A stretch of DNA of 64,000 nucleotides, taken from contig NC_049980.1 in NCBI RefSeq assembly GCF_000003815.2, positions 4,569,636-4,633,635 of the forward strand, read 5' to 3'. How positions within the stretch are numbered: the stretch's first letter is position 1; each line of letters starts with the position of its first letter. This document shows positions 22,001 to 31,024 of this stretch, one piece after another. Both the position numbers and the translations under genes were made by a program. The DNA is from Branchiostoma floridae (taxonomy: Eukaryota; Chordata; Leptocardii; Amphioxiformes; Branchiostomatidae). The notes under the pieces were generated by a model. That model did no database searches. It saw only the letters and a program-made list of their open reading frames with translations, and had not been told where the DNA came from.

Positions 22001-24158
22001 TAAAGTTCAATAGTTTCAATAGTTTATTCAGAAAATCAGCCTTACAGCCTATACAGAACAAACTAAATAACACTGATTTGTACGATTGTTGTATGGCGAT
22101 TACAAAAAAACATATTAAAGAGAATTAACAATTACAATACATGGCACAGAAACACCCAAAGAAAGTTGTACGAAATGCCTCACAAAGAACACTGAAGTAA
22201 GGACAGGAACGTCTAACAGAGTACAGTTACTGTTGTAAAGTTACTGTTGATGATGATGTAATTATGTTGATAGTGATGATGATGATGATGTTGATGATGA
22301 TGTATCACACCAGGTGTACTTCCTGTGGGTGACCCGGACCCAGAAGCAGTTCGAGTGGCTGACTGACATCATTCGGGAGGTGGAGGAGAAGGACAAGAAC
22401 GACCTGGTCAGCGTGCACATCTTCATCACACAGTTCTACCAGAAGTTCGACCTCAGGACCACCATGCTGGTAAGGACACATGTTTGTTTGTTTGTTTGTT
22501 TTTCAATATGTATACTATTAAGAACAGCTTCATCACACAGTTCTACCAGAAGTTTGACCTCAGGACTACTATGCTGGTACGGATAGTGACGTGTTGATTT
22601 GTTTGTTAATGGACCAGGTGTTTGCTTAGTTAGCAAGACGACTACATCTTCATTACACTGTTTTACCATAGATCTACAGTACGATACATGTAGATTAGAC
22701 AGTAACTGTACAGTTGTACAATTGCTTAGACTAGACTGAGGAAGCCAATCAGAAGAAGATTCTGTCCCATCTCTGCTGGATGAGTTTGGAGATTGTAAGA
22801 GCTGCCTTGCCTTCTTAGCCATCCTCTTAGAGCACCACACCAGGATGTGCCGACAAATATACAAATGTACTGGAAAGTGCAACGTTGTAAAGTTTTTGTT
22901 CTCTTTTCCCTCAGTACATCTGTGAGCGCCACTTCCAGCGTATCTCCGGGCGGAGTCTCTTCACAGGCCTGAACTCCATCACCCACTTTGGTCGTCCCAA
23001 CTTCGAGTCCTTCTTCGACACCCTACAGGACGAGCACCCTGAGGTAGGCCTGCTTCATAATGTGGCTCATGATGGAATGAAGAGTTAATGATCCACCCCA
23101 AGCTGTATATTCTGTCATAAGGCCTTGTCATTTGCTATAACCATTGAATAGATCTACCGGGTGAGCAAAGCAAATGAGGTGGATTTATAAAGTGGTTATA
23201 CAATGTAGCAACTGACTAGGCCTTATAACACCTTATACATCAAGGTCATTAACGTCATTATGATATAGCCTATCTAAGCTAACCCGTATGGAACATACAA
23301 ATTTCTATATGATATATTATCCTTTGATACTACATTTGTACACTACAGTAAATGCATTCAAGTTCACAGAGATTTAATTTCGCGGCAGTGGGAAAATGGA
23401 CGTTTCGCTGTGGTTTTGATTTCACGGTAGCACCATGCACTTTAGTCTCCAACTATTATGGAAAAGTGTTTGCTGTGGTTTTAAATTCATGGTGAAGGGG
23501 CCACCGCGAAAACCACGAACATCAAACCACCGCAAAAGTTTCTGCATCTTCAGTAAGTCTTGTGGATTCATTTGTTGAATTTCTGAGAAATGCATTGTGA
23601 AAATTTCAGTTGTTCTATTATCCATGAGAAGATTATAGATTTCATTTTGAAACCAAAATTTCCCTAAAAAATATTTGTAACATCGCAATCTTGGCATGTC
23701 AAATCTACAAGTTAGGTAATACGTTGTGTACAAAGGACTTTGTTTCCAGCAATTTACATACCTGATCGATCAGATTTAAAAAAAAAATTTTTTTCATTCA
23801 CATTTCTTTAAAGTGGATGAGAAGTAAAGCAGACCCTGCTTATCGAGGTCTTCTCCTCATGTACATAAACAAAATAAGGACACACATACATGGCTACCAG
23901 ATCTATAAGATTGGTACCAAACTATCCAAATAAACTCTACTATCCAAGTACTACTAAGGTAAGTATCAAACTATCTACCAAACTATCCAAGTATATGTTT
24001 ATACCCGGTATCTTACCATTTCTCTGATTTTCCAGGTGAGCACCTTTGGCGTATTCAGTTGCGGCCCCCCTCCCATGACTTATACTGCCGACAAGGCCTG
24101 CGGCGCGATGAACAGAGTTGACGGCGCATCGTTCATCCACCACTTCGAGAACTTCTAA
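1053..24158 (+). CDS. DUOX: Dual oxidase (DUOX), 3' 27 coding exons; 5' end missing
   Basis: DUOX is a membrane NADPH oxidase that passes electrons from cytosolic NADPH through FAD and two haems to oxygen, releasing hydrogen peroxide outside the cell. Exons: 1053-1164, 1815-1941, 2521-2708, 3247-3434, 3932-4047, 5431-5598, 6557-6676, 7186-7259, 7680-7808, 9138-9323, 10687-10749, 11469-11691, 12158-12251, 12852-13027, 14214-14261, 15493-15577, 15857-16074, 16709-16939, 17690-17783, 18211-18260, 18732-18892, 19818-19938, 20496-20728, 21470-21628, 22314-22469, 22915-23043, 24036-24158. All have AG/GT borders and join in phase, giving 1256 residues without a stop. Domain order is the end of the peroxidase-homology ectodomain, TM0, a PH-like linker, two EF-hands, the six-helix ferric reductase core, and the FAD/NADPH dehydrogenase ending FENF. 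Vertebrate DUOX is about 1550 residues, so roughly 300 or more N-terminal residues lie upstream. The first acceptor (AG at 1051-1052) was chosen because stops precede it in frame; it is the least certain border. Confidence 0.97.
1221..1500. mobile_element. Imperfect foldback MITE in DUOX intron
   Basis: It begins tttcatcaggttggtagatc, as in the elements at 1-515 and about 40365. The arms are roughly 1280-1380 and 1420-1490 (gcgccactt, gaggaa, inverted). It is diverged and the ends are not exact. Confidence 0.55.
4085..4556 (-). mobile_element. tRNA-derived SINE, inverted
   Basis: Read on the minus strand, the head at about 4490-4550 resembles a tRNA: a box A-like tagtacagtggtag, then a box B-like gcgggtttgaatcc. 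A body follows with the phrase cttgtgcccttggg and gagtacctagcttcgg, shared with the + strand copy at about 37438-37735. Further shared sequence (gatggtgtggtgtgagatgg) lies towards the tail. It is a non-coding retroposon in a DUOX intron. Confidence 0.75.
5654..6008. mobile_element. Non-autonomous hAT-type element
   Basis: The ends are inverted (cagggttgtagccagc at left, its inverse at the right end). They are flanked by near-identical 8-bp direct repeats, ctgggaca (5646-5653) and ttgggaca (6009-6016). An 8-bp duplication with CAGGG ends is typical of hAT transposons. At 355 bp there is no transposase. It sits in a DUOX intron 55 bp after an exon. Confidence 0.8.
6030..6275 (+). repeat. Dispersed repeat, copy 1 of 2
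   Basis: About 245 bp shared in the same orientation with 16318-16567. Both copies contain gaaacacaaggacctgcca, gtctgctatgctctcctcct and ctctaattggctataaggaa. Both lie in DUOX introns. No coding potential or terminal structure is seen. Confidence 0.8.
7357..7540 (+). mobile_element. Diverged tRNA-derived SINE fragment
   Basis: The head ggtttaattggtagagtc and the box B-like ccaagtttgatacttgcc precede gttgtgccgttgggaaagg and cacttcacctaggtgtaaaatg. This is the same order of motifs as the SINE at 37438, but more diverged. Confidence 0.55.
8263..8414 (+). pseudogene. Relic of a LINE-type reverse transcriptase C-terminus
   Basis: The reading frame gives [20 protein letters not shown] and then a proline/glycine-rich stretch ending QPKRGWVDN. 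This matches the R-W-x-G-H-V-x-R-M ... P-x-G-R-P-x-x-R-W-x-D signature near the C-terminus of non-LTR retrotransposon polyproteins. That attribution is from family knowledge. Only about 50 residues remain, with no polymerase or endonuclease nearby. It is a dead fragment in a DUOX intron. Confidence 0.6.
8600..8895 (-). mobile_element. tRNA-derived SINE, inverted
   Basis: On the minus strand the element begins near 8890 with caatggcctagtgggtgg (box A-like) and cggtaggtcgtgagttc (box B-like), a tRNA-type Pol III promoter. A shorter tail ends in a ttaaag repeat near 8660. The same head occurs on the + strand at about 37344. Confidence 0.7.
8948..9075. mobile_element. Palindromic MITE with perfect 31-bp arms
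   Basis: Positions 8948-8978 and 9045-9075 are perfect reverse complements (arm begins taatgatacgatttttt). The 66-base loop contains agtcctctgatccttctcaag, reminiscent of the foldback family at 1-515. It ends 62 bp before a DUOX exon (9138). Confidence 0.85.
10003..10366 (+). repeat. 63-bp minisatellite, about 5.5 copies
   Basis: A 63-bp unit (containing gtagaatagattattccaag) is repeated head to tail with few differences. Because 63 is a multiple of three, the array stays open in one frame and gives a spurious 163-codon ORF of repeated [13 protein letters not shown]. It lies in a DUOX intron between good exons and has no splice or start context of its own. Confidence 0.9.
11469..13027 (+). 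other. DUOX: DUOX exons 12-14: calcium-binding EF-hand module
   Basis: Two canonical 12-residue EF-hand loops are readable: [12 protein letters not shown] (fragment residues 543-554, exon 12) and [12 protein letters not shown] (579-590, exon 13). Both have acidic residues at loop positions 1, 3, 5 or 12 and glycine at position 6, so both should bind calcium. This is the basis of calcium activation in DUOX. The flanking [11 protein letters not shown] matches vertebrate DUOX. Exon 14 carries a third, degenerate EF-like helix pair ([14 protein letters not shown]...FINILGEH) without a calcium loop. Confidence 0.93.
12252..12610 (+). repeat. About 59-bp minisatellite starting at a DUOX splice donor
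   Basis: Five to six imperfect copies of a unit containing gtcagtagtgatctgattgg follow directly after the exon that ends at 12251. The first, diverged unit includes the splice donor itself (gtgagtagatggcagt). Confidence 0.88.
13815..14090. repeat. Dispersed foldback-type repeat
   Basis: Contains aaaacgttcgatataggtgt and gtgataacttcggtcccagc, followed by an end acaccgtgttgtattc. Related pieces in the opposite order and orientation occur at 20738-20845, 20960-21300 and 35715-35760, so this is a mobile family. Exact ends are not clear. Confidence 0.6.
14367..14730. mobile_element. hAT-like MITE
   Basis: Terminal inverted repeats cagggctcgaaatt / atttcgagccctg (one base differs) bound about 364 bp rich in the pentamer-like ggtgcacc. 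CAGGG ends suggest hAT, but the flanking AT-rich octamers (acattata, ttatatta) match poorly, so the duplication is unproven. It is in a DUOX intron. Confidence 0.65.
16318..16567 (+). repeat. Dispersed repeat, copy 2 of 2
   Basis: Same family and orientation as 6030-6275. This copy has small indels (for example cctcctagg where copy 1 has cctcctatagg). Confidence 0.8.
18909..19288. mobile_element. Non-autonomous hAT-type element next to a DUOX donor
   Basis: The ends tagaggtgggtacc and ggtacacccct-a are imperfect inverted repeats. They are flanked by 8-bp near-identical repeats tactgtac (18901-18908) and tactgtat (19289-19296). The terminal sequence matches the much larger element at 45387-48024, so both belong to one family. 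At 380 bp no transposase is present. It starts 17 bp after the exon ending at 18892. Confidence 0.8.
20738..21300. repeat. Clustered foldback-repeat fragments
   Basis: The intron after the exon ending at 20728 carries at least two related pieces (gtgtattccgcatcacccgag; gtgatgcagaatacaccgag). Between them is cggaaagttatcacccggtc, which is the inverse of part of the repeat at 13862-13925. No coding sequence is seen. Confidence 0.55.
22236..22310 (+). repeat. Imperfect GAT/TGA trinucleotide repeat at a splice acceptor
   Basis: A gatgatgatg-type microsatellite runs directly into the acceptor tatcacaccag at 22311-22313. It takes the place of an ordinary polypyrimidine tract. Confidence 0.85.
22528..22579 (+). 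pseudogene. DUOX: Partial tandem copy of a DUOX NADPH-domain exon
   Basis: These 52 bases repeat the last 49 coding bases and splice donor start of exon 22314-22469 (source 22421-22472). Only three differences occur, all C to T, and each falls on a third codon position without changing the residue. The copy lacks the exon's upstream acceptor and runs into a stop shortly after its GT, so it is probably not used. See findings. Confidence 0.85.
23085..23240. mobile_element. MITE with ends related to 42905-43060
   Basis: The left end ctgtcataaggccttgtcat and an inverted right end (gactaggccttataacacc) surround a centre with gagcaaagcaaatgaggtgg. The better-preserved copy at 42905-43060 has the same plan (agcctggtcttttgctata ... 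atagcaaatgaccaggc). Confidence 0.6.
23344..23555. mobile_element. TA-flanked MITE (tgcatttacagta family), diverged copy
   Basis: It has the same plan as 28125-28334 and 42370-42581: ends tacagtaaatgcatt and tgcatcttcagta, and an interior rich in cgcggtggtttt-like phrases, here more decayed. It lies in the last-but-one DUOX intron. Confidence 0.7.
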
Positions 24159-25690
24159 ACATCTTGAAGTGTTAAGCATTAGGTATCAAATAGATATCAA
24201 ATAGATAAGGATCTATTTTGTACTGTCCAGTACAGTCAAAATGAATTTATACCCTTTTTGAAAATATGCAACTATATGACTTAAGAACAAATTTATATCT
24301 ATTACCCTTCATGACAATCAATCTGAAAACTTCTAAACTAAACTTTCTGTGTAGTGTTTAGCACAAGATAAAGATTATTTTAGGAAGGGTAAACTCGCAC
24401 AAATATGGTGGATGACATTACATTCATCATGCATGTGTATCTACTTAAGGTTGTATAATATAGGTTATGACAGATGATTGCTTCAGATACATTCCTACTT
24501 GACTTAAATTTTTGTATCTTTTAACGGGTTCAATGCCAGGCCAGTTGACCACTTTTTTGCATTGAACTAAGTTGAGGGATGGTGGAAATTTATTGTGCTA
24601 GGAGATAGCAGAGAACTGGTTTTGAATATTGTATATAGGAGGGAAACAGTTATCATCAGGAAAGAAACTGTTGTAATTGTAGATGGACTTTGAAACTGAT
24701 AATTGAAGTTGAACTGTATAAGATGTGAGCTAGAGGAAAACCTTGAATGTGCTATGCTGAAAGGCTCTCAATGGGGGAACTTTTGGAAAATTGTGTGAAC
24801 TTTCATAAAACCATTGCCAGGTAAAGGAAAAGACAATTATAGCAGACAGACAGACCGGTCTGGAGACATTCAGATTTTTATTGTTTTGTGGTGATAGTGG
24901 AGAATAGATGTAAACTGTTGCAAAAATATATAGTGCTTGATTTTTAAAAAACAATATTTTATTCATTGTTGCTGCGATGTATTATACTGCTTATGATATA
25001 AGGGACGGACTATAGATGACTATGAAGGGGTGTGTAGAACATTGGCAAATATTTACAAAAAAGACCCATGGCTCCAAAAGAATCAGAGAAGTACATTAAA
25101 TACGATTTTTTTTTAATGTAAAGACTAACAAAAACAAAACCCAGAAGGGGAAAATGAATATTATTGTGATTCAGTATTCCCCCCTTTGAATCATTTATGG
25201 TCTGTTCGTTAATGCTATGTTGAACATTGTGATTTTATGAATGTGCATTATCCCTGGCCAATATCCAAGACATTTATGGCATCAACGAAGAAGGAGATGA
25301 AACTCCTTGATCATGAAATGTTTGATCAGTCTGTTCTTAATGTTGATAGGGTGTACACGTTTTATGGTCTTACTTGCCTTTAGCTTTATTGTCAAAGTGC
25401 TGTAGTTTGGCGCTGTTTAGTAGGTAGTCTTTCTTTTTCTGTTTTACATATTTTCTTTCTATATACATGTACGATTATTGATATAAAAATGAGAACGTTG
25501 GGATTCAAAGTTTCCTTGACGAATATTTTACACATTTTACATGAAGAATTTAATAAGATCAGGGCTTGTAAAGACAAAGAAAGTTCGACGTTTTTTTATC
25601 AGATGCATTTTCTGCTGGCTTGCTTTGGATCAGCATCATGTAAACGGAAGCATTTTTTATGAATAAAGCTTTTTATATTCCACAATCATA
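24159..25690 (+). other. DUOX: DUOX 3' UTR
   Basis: About 1.5 kb of AT-rich sequence follows the stop codon. The first canonical poly(A) signal I see is aataaa at 25662-25667. No inserted repeat or open frame is evident in it. The real cleavage site is inferred, not seen. Confidence 0.6.
25662..25667 (+). terminator. DUOX: Candidate poly(A) signal of DUOX
   Basis: Canonical AATAAA in the context tatgaataaagcttttta, 1.5 kb after the stop. A T-rich and GT-rich stretch (tcagttgttgttgttcat) follows about 30 bp later, as expected downstream of a cleavage site. Confidence 0.55.
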
Positions 25691-25802
25691 ATCTCAGTTG
25701 TTGTTGTTCATATGGTTTGTGTAATGTTAGTACTACAGTAAATCGTCAATTGTCTTTGTCAACATGACAACGTATTGTCTGCTCGTCAACTTTTTAAAGC
25801 TT

Positions 25803-26150
25803 AGGCCATGTTGATTTGCTTACATTTCGGCTGTTTCCAAGGAAAAGTTTTCAGCCGTAGAAAGCAGCTGTAAAATGAGCACAAATATGCCGCAGATTGG
25901 AAAATAATTTTTTTTCGGAAAGTGGATATTTATGTCATAGAGTGACAATTCAAGGTCAAAGAAGATCATGTGAAATAACAAAAATGAAAACTGTATTATT
26001 TGGTGTTTAGTCATTTGTTCAAACTTCCTGACAACTTAGATCTCATCCTGAAGGCAACTTTTTTGCCGATCATCTTTTCTTCGCACACTCGCATCAGTTT
26101 TGGGGTTCCCAGCGGATGTCATCCATACATTCAAATCAAATTGACCGTAT
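25803..26150. mobile_element. Harbinger-like MITE copy, decayed
   Basis: The left end ggccatgttgatttg and right part gatgtcatccatacattcaa are inverted relatives of the ends seen in the good copies at 32744-33213 and 50432-50949. The flanking 3-bp duplication is not preserved clearly. It lies between DUOX and the next gene. Confidence 0.6.
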
Positions 26151-26582
26151 TGTCAGATAACGTTACCCCAAATTAGTGCATATACAACCATTTATGTTTG
26201 GCTTATTGCTATCAGTACAACTTACACATTATGATGAAATTGTCATGACATGCTATTCTGCTCGTCTCACCGATATGAAGGATTTAAGACAAGATAAGAT
26301 GGTCACCCCAAAACACGAACTGTTGCGGTCTACTCTAGCTCCTCTTCAAATGTCCACACAAATGTTGATGCTCTGCTTTGTCGCCATGTTAACGGAATGT
26401 CGGCTCGTGATTGGTCAAGTCAATAGTTGCGTCATCGTTCTGGAACGTCGCTCCATCAACCGTTTGTCACTTCATTTCGACGATCGCCCTGTCAACCATT
26501 GTTACCAAATTTCGCAAGGCAACAATCAACAAAACGTTGTTTACAACAAGCAGTGTTCTGAAGACATCGCTGGGATACAGAC

Positions 26583-29500
26583 ATGCCTACCGACCAAGGG
26601 CGGGAGGACGTCTTGCGACTGGGAACGGACGTCGTAAGACCGGTCACCACCTACCACGAACACTTCGAGGCGGAGTTCGAAAGATCGGGCACGAAACCCA
26701 CGCCCGTACCGGTAAGGTCATAGCATGGAATCCAGCCATGTTGTGCTTTGGTCGCTCTGCTTGGCAGGAAGCGTACCTCATGGGAGCGACCAAAGCACAA
26801 TACGGCTGGATTCCAGGCTAGTAAGGTCACAGTCACGGGAAAAATGCAATGTCGCCGCTAAAATCACAAATCACAAAAATCGTTTAGGACATTCGGAACA
26901 TTCTAAGGACAGTTGGGAACGTAGGAAACGGTCGTACAAAAATCGTGCTGTCTTATGGCGGAGAGGTTCTCGCTAATCATTGTCGACTGTCGGTGAAGCG
27001 ATAGCCTCAAACTAATAGTATATGACAAAAACGAAATCGTTCGACCGATTATGAGTTTTTACTAAGTATGTATTACAGACTGAGCAGCATAGAGAATCAT
27101 CCCAACTACACTACTTGATCTAAACGACCTCGTAAAACAAAACTACTCTGGTCCCAAAGTTTCACCCTTAGTAGGAGGTCAGAAGACATTGACTCTATTC
27201 ATACATTTATCATTGCGCGCTTTATATAAATATTCTTCATATAAAATTCCACCCTGGGTACCATCCGGATAGTAGTTCGCTCCAACGTTTATCATACACT
27301 ATTTAAAGTTGCTTCTCGCTCTATAACTGGGCAATACAGTAATGGGCCTTGGTCGATTGGGACCAAGTTGACAAACAACGCGCTTTAGTATTGTTCTCGA
27401 TTAGTCTCATTATGAAAATTAAAATTGTCACAATACCATCATTGTTATCAGAAAAGCAATATCCAAAATGATTTCTGTTGTTGTTAAAAATAGCAAACAA
27501 CGGCTATTACACTATGTGTTCTAGAATGTTTTTTTTCATATTATCTATAGGCTACCATAAACTCTGCTTGTATCTACATATTGAAAGGTCATATGAAGAA
27601 CAACGAAAACAAAGACCAGATGTAGAATCCTTATCAATCTTTCATTCTTTTGATTCAAGAGACAGATCTGATTGCGTCAGAAGTGTCAGACGCATTGAGT
27701 CATCGTATAACATTCTACATTCTCATCACATTTTACATAAGGCCATGTTGATTTCATTACATGAATGGCATCCGCGCGCGCATCAATTTTCGTCCGTTTC
27801 CAAAATTGAAATAAAAAAAAGTTTTCAACTATACTGTAAATCGTGTAAAGCACCCGCAAAATCAGCCAATACATGCCGTAGATTGAAAAAAAGATATAGG
27901 AAAACGTATTCTAATGACACAAAATGCCAATGTTAATTCCAACGTCGAAAAAAATAATTCAAAGAACAAAGATGAGGAACCTCTTGTCCGGTATACTATG
28001 CTCTTTGTGTTCTGTCATTTGTTCAACCTTCCTGACGTACCGCTTCAATGTCATAATGAAGACAATTTGTCCCTTATTCGCACACTCGCATCAGTTTTTG
28101 GGTTCCCAGATGATGCCATCCATATACTGTAAATGCATTTAAGTTCGCGGGGATTTAATTTCGCGGTAGCAGGAAAAGGACTGTTCGTGGTGGTTTTAAG
28201 TTCGCGGTAGCGCCATGCACGGTAGTCTCTTACTGCCATGGAAAAATGCCCGCGGTGGTTTTAATTTCGCGGTGAATTGGCAACGCGAAAACCGCGAACA
28301 TAAAACCACCGCGAAAATTTCTGCATTTACAGTAATCGAATCAACGTGACCCTACATACTAACAAACATTGGCGATTTTTCAGTACGCGGACGGTCCCAT
28401 GGAGTTGAGAAAGGACACCACCAGCTCCCACAGTCACTACGTGCATTACGGAAAAGAGGTATGTTCGTCCGTTTGTTTGTTTGTTTATTGTACTCCCAAG
28501 CAGATATTTAAGGGCAAAATCGTAACTTGTCTGACTGGACCTTGGGGGTCATGCGGTCAGACCTAGATCTTGGCCCCTGTCAGAAACAGTCACGATCCCC
28601 ACCCAAAGATCTGCTTGGAGATCTCTCTTCTTAAAACTTGTGTAAACAAATTTACAGAGCTTTTTCCAGTACGTTGTACTATTTAGTCGACACAATGTAG
28701 CCGAACATTTCGTCATTTTCTTAAACATGCATATTATTATCTAGTTGTAGTGTACTTATGAGAGATTTGCGAATCTCTGTGTATAGTGGGCATTCTCTAC
28801 ATATCTATCGTTGCAATATGTGTTGATATCTCCTAGTCTCTTTGTGACCGTGAAAACGTAACATAAGGAACAGATATGTTTTACAATCAACGGTTTGCCT
28901 AAATTCAGTTGAAAGATCTTGAAATATGGATTTGTCTGTATTACGTGTCTTAAGTAGGGAAACATTATCATATCGTCCAAACAGTATACGAGAGTACTAT
29001 ACCGTGTTTATCTTCTATTCTATATAGTTTACAGTATAGACATGTTCGCTGATTTAGAGGAAAGCACTGTATGCATGTTTTTTTAATGCAGGTTTTCAAG
29101 AAACAGTTAGAGAACAGACACAGAGAGGCGGAGCCGCTGAAAGAGATGCACCAGCGGGACTCAGTGGAGCTCAACCAGGTCAGAACTGTCTTTTTTTAAC
29201 GTTTATGTCTATAAAAGTAATTCTAGACTATAAACTGACGTTGTCCAGGGTTTGAAACATGCCCTAGCCTGACTGAATCTCGCCTATAGCAGCCCGCCCA
29301 ACATCCGACGGCCCCCAAGAGGGGCCAGTTACAGCCCTGGACAGCGGAGTTTGCGTTACTTAGACTAAAACATGCCCATGTCTTCCTTGAATTGAAGCAA
29401 GTAAAATTAAGTACACCAAAAAGCAGTTACTGAATTGGATATGATTTTGGAAACGTTTAGACCGTTACACGTACAGACAATCATCCGATGTCTTTCGTTA

Positions 29501-30960
29501 GTGACACCGGAGAGATGTTGTTGGAGAAAGTTTTTATATCTTTATTTGCTGTGAATTGATATGTAAAAGTAGCCTGGAATCCAGCCGTACTGTGCGTTGG
29601 TCGCTCTGCTCCTGCCAGTACGTCTGGCATTCGTTAGCATTGGAACGATTGGCATTTGAATATTCGCACACTTTATGTGCGCGATTTTTGATTGGCTGTT
29701 GGCTCCAAGCCCCCTTCGCAAAGCACCACCAAGGTGGAAATCGAACACACAGAATCATGTTTACAGTTCGTAATCGAACGGAACACTACTTCTATCTTTC
29801 CCGCATTAGTGACGTAAGGACCGATCGTTCCAATGCTAACGAATGCCAGACGTGTTCGCAAGGAAGCAGAGCGACCAAAGCACAACACGGCTGGATTCCA
29901 GGCTAATGTAAAAGAGATCTAGTTGGAGAACAGGTTTATCGTAACTGTGAATTAATATGCAAAATTGGGAGGAAGACAATATTTTTGTTGTCCAAAGGAA
30001 GCAAAGGTAAGACATATCCAGTTGCTTGAGTAACTATTTTGGCGTATCTTAATTCCTGGATGTCTAACCTACATCGACGTAAAATAAAGTAGGTATATAG
30101 TATGTACGTAAAGTCGTTTCACAAAAAAAAAGTTATAGCAGCGGGTGGTTTCGATCCACCGACCTCTGGGTTATGGGCCCAGCACGCTTCCGCTGCGCCA
30201 CGCTGCTAGCTATACAACAAATCAAAGTTTTTTTGCAAGTTTATGCCTGGAGGCTAATTACAAGTACATGGTAGAAACATAAGAAATATACACGTGACAA
30301 TCAATGAGCAGTGAAAAGCATAATGGTAAAAGCAGGGTACTCGAATACTAGTGTTGGCTTTAAGTTTTTCTAAACAGGTTGGGTTTAACTTCTTTTCCGG
30401 AAGCAGAGGAAGACGAAAAGCCTCACTTTCTCAACAATTTGTGGGTTCTGCGATTTTAAGAGGAAAGTGGCTTTCTGCCCATCTGTGAATGTGGAGAAGT
30501 TGGGATGTGGCCTTGTGACTTCTCTAAATAAAGTATACAACAAAAGTCGAAGAACTACTACTTGGAAACATGTTTAGTATGTGTATACATATGTATGTGA
30601 GCTTGAAGTTGCATGACGAAACAGCCATCACTTAAGCTATGTACATACCTACAATCACGATGATCCGTTTATCCCTTCTTGAGCTATTCTCCTTCAAAGT
30701 CTGAAAGTAACCCGACTTTAGCATTACTCTTACTCTTTGCGCCAAGAGCTATCTTCCACTCAAAAATCGACCAACGCATGTACAGAGCTGGAGAGATCAA
30801 CCCGGTTCTGCTGCAGTACCATAGCAAGCCGCTAAAAGCCCAAAATCCATTCGTTTCAAGGTCTCATCAAGACCTACCTACGTACCAAATATCAAAACAA
30901 TCCTTTGAGACATTCTGGAGTTATGCTGGTCCCCCCCCCCCCCACACACAAACACAAACA

Positions 30961-31024
<64 letters not shown>

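Larger units (their letters stand above)
20496..24158 (+). other. DUOX: DUOX exons 23-27: FAD/NADPH dehydrogenase domain
   Basis: The FAD-binding motif HPFTLTSAP is at fragment residues 1024-1032. The NADPH pyrophosphate loop GGGIGVTPF is at 1092-1100. [11 protein letters not shown] and FSCGPP (about 1223-1228) are the later nucleotide-contact motifs. The protein ends FENF, the aromatic C-terminus typical of NOX/DUOX. All catalytic motifs are intact, so this end of the gene looks functional. Confidence 0.96.

Noticed and set aside
22528-22586. Functional alternative exon in the DUOX intron
   Set aside because: The copy lacks an acceptor that would join it in phase and reaches a stop soon after. 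Kept as a duplicated fragment.
26176-26637. 153-codon frame upstream of the unknown gene
   Set aside because: It overlaps the true first exon in another frame, and its codon use looks non-coding. The ATG at 26583 gives a phase that fits the next exons.
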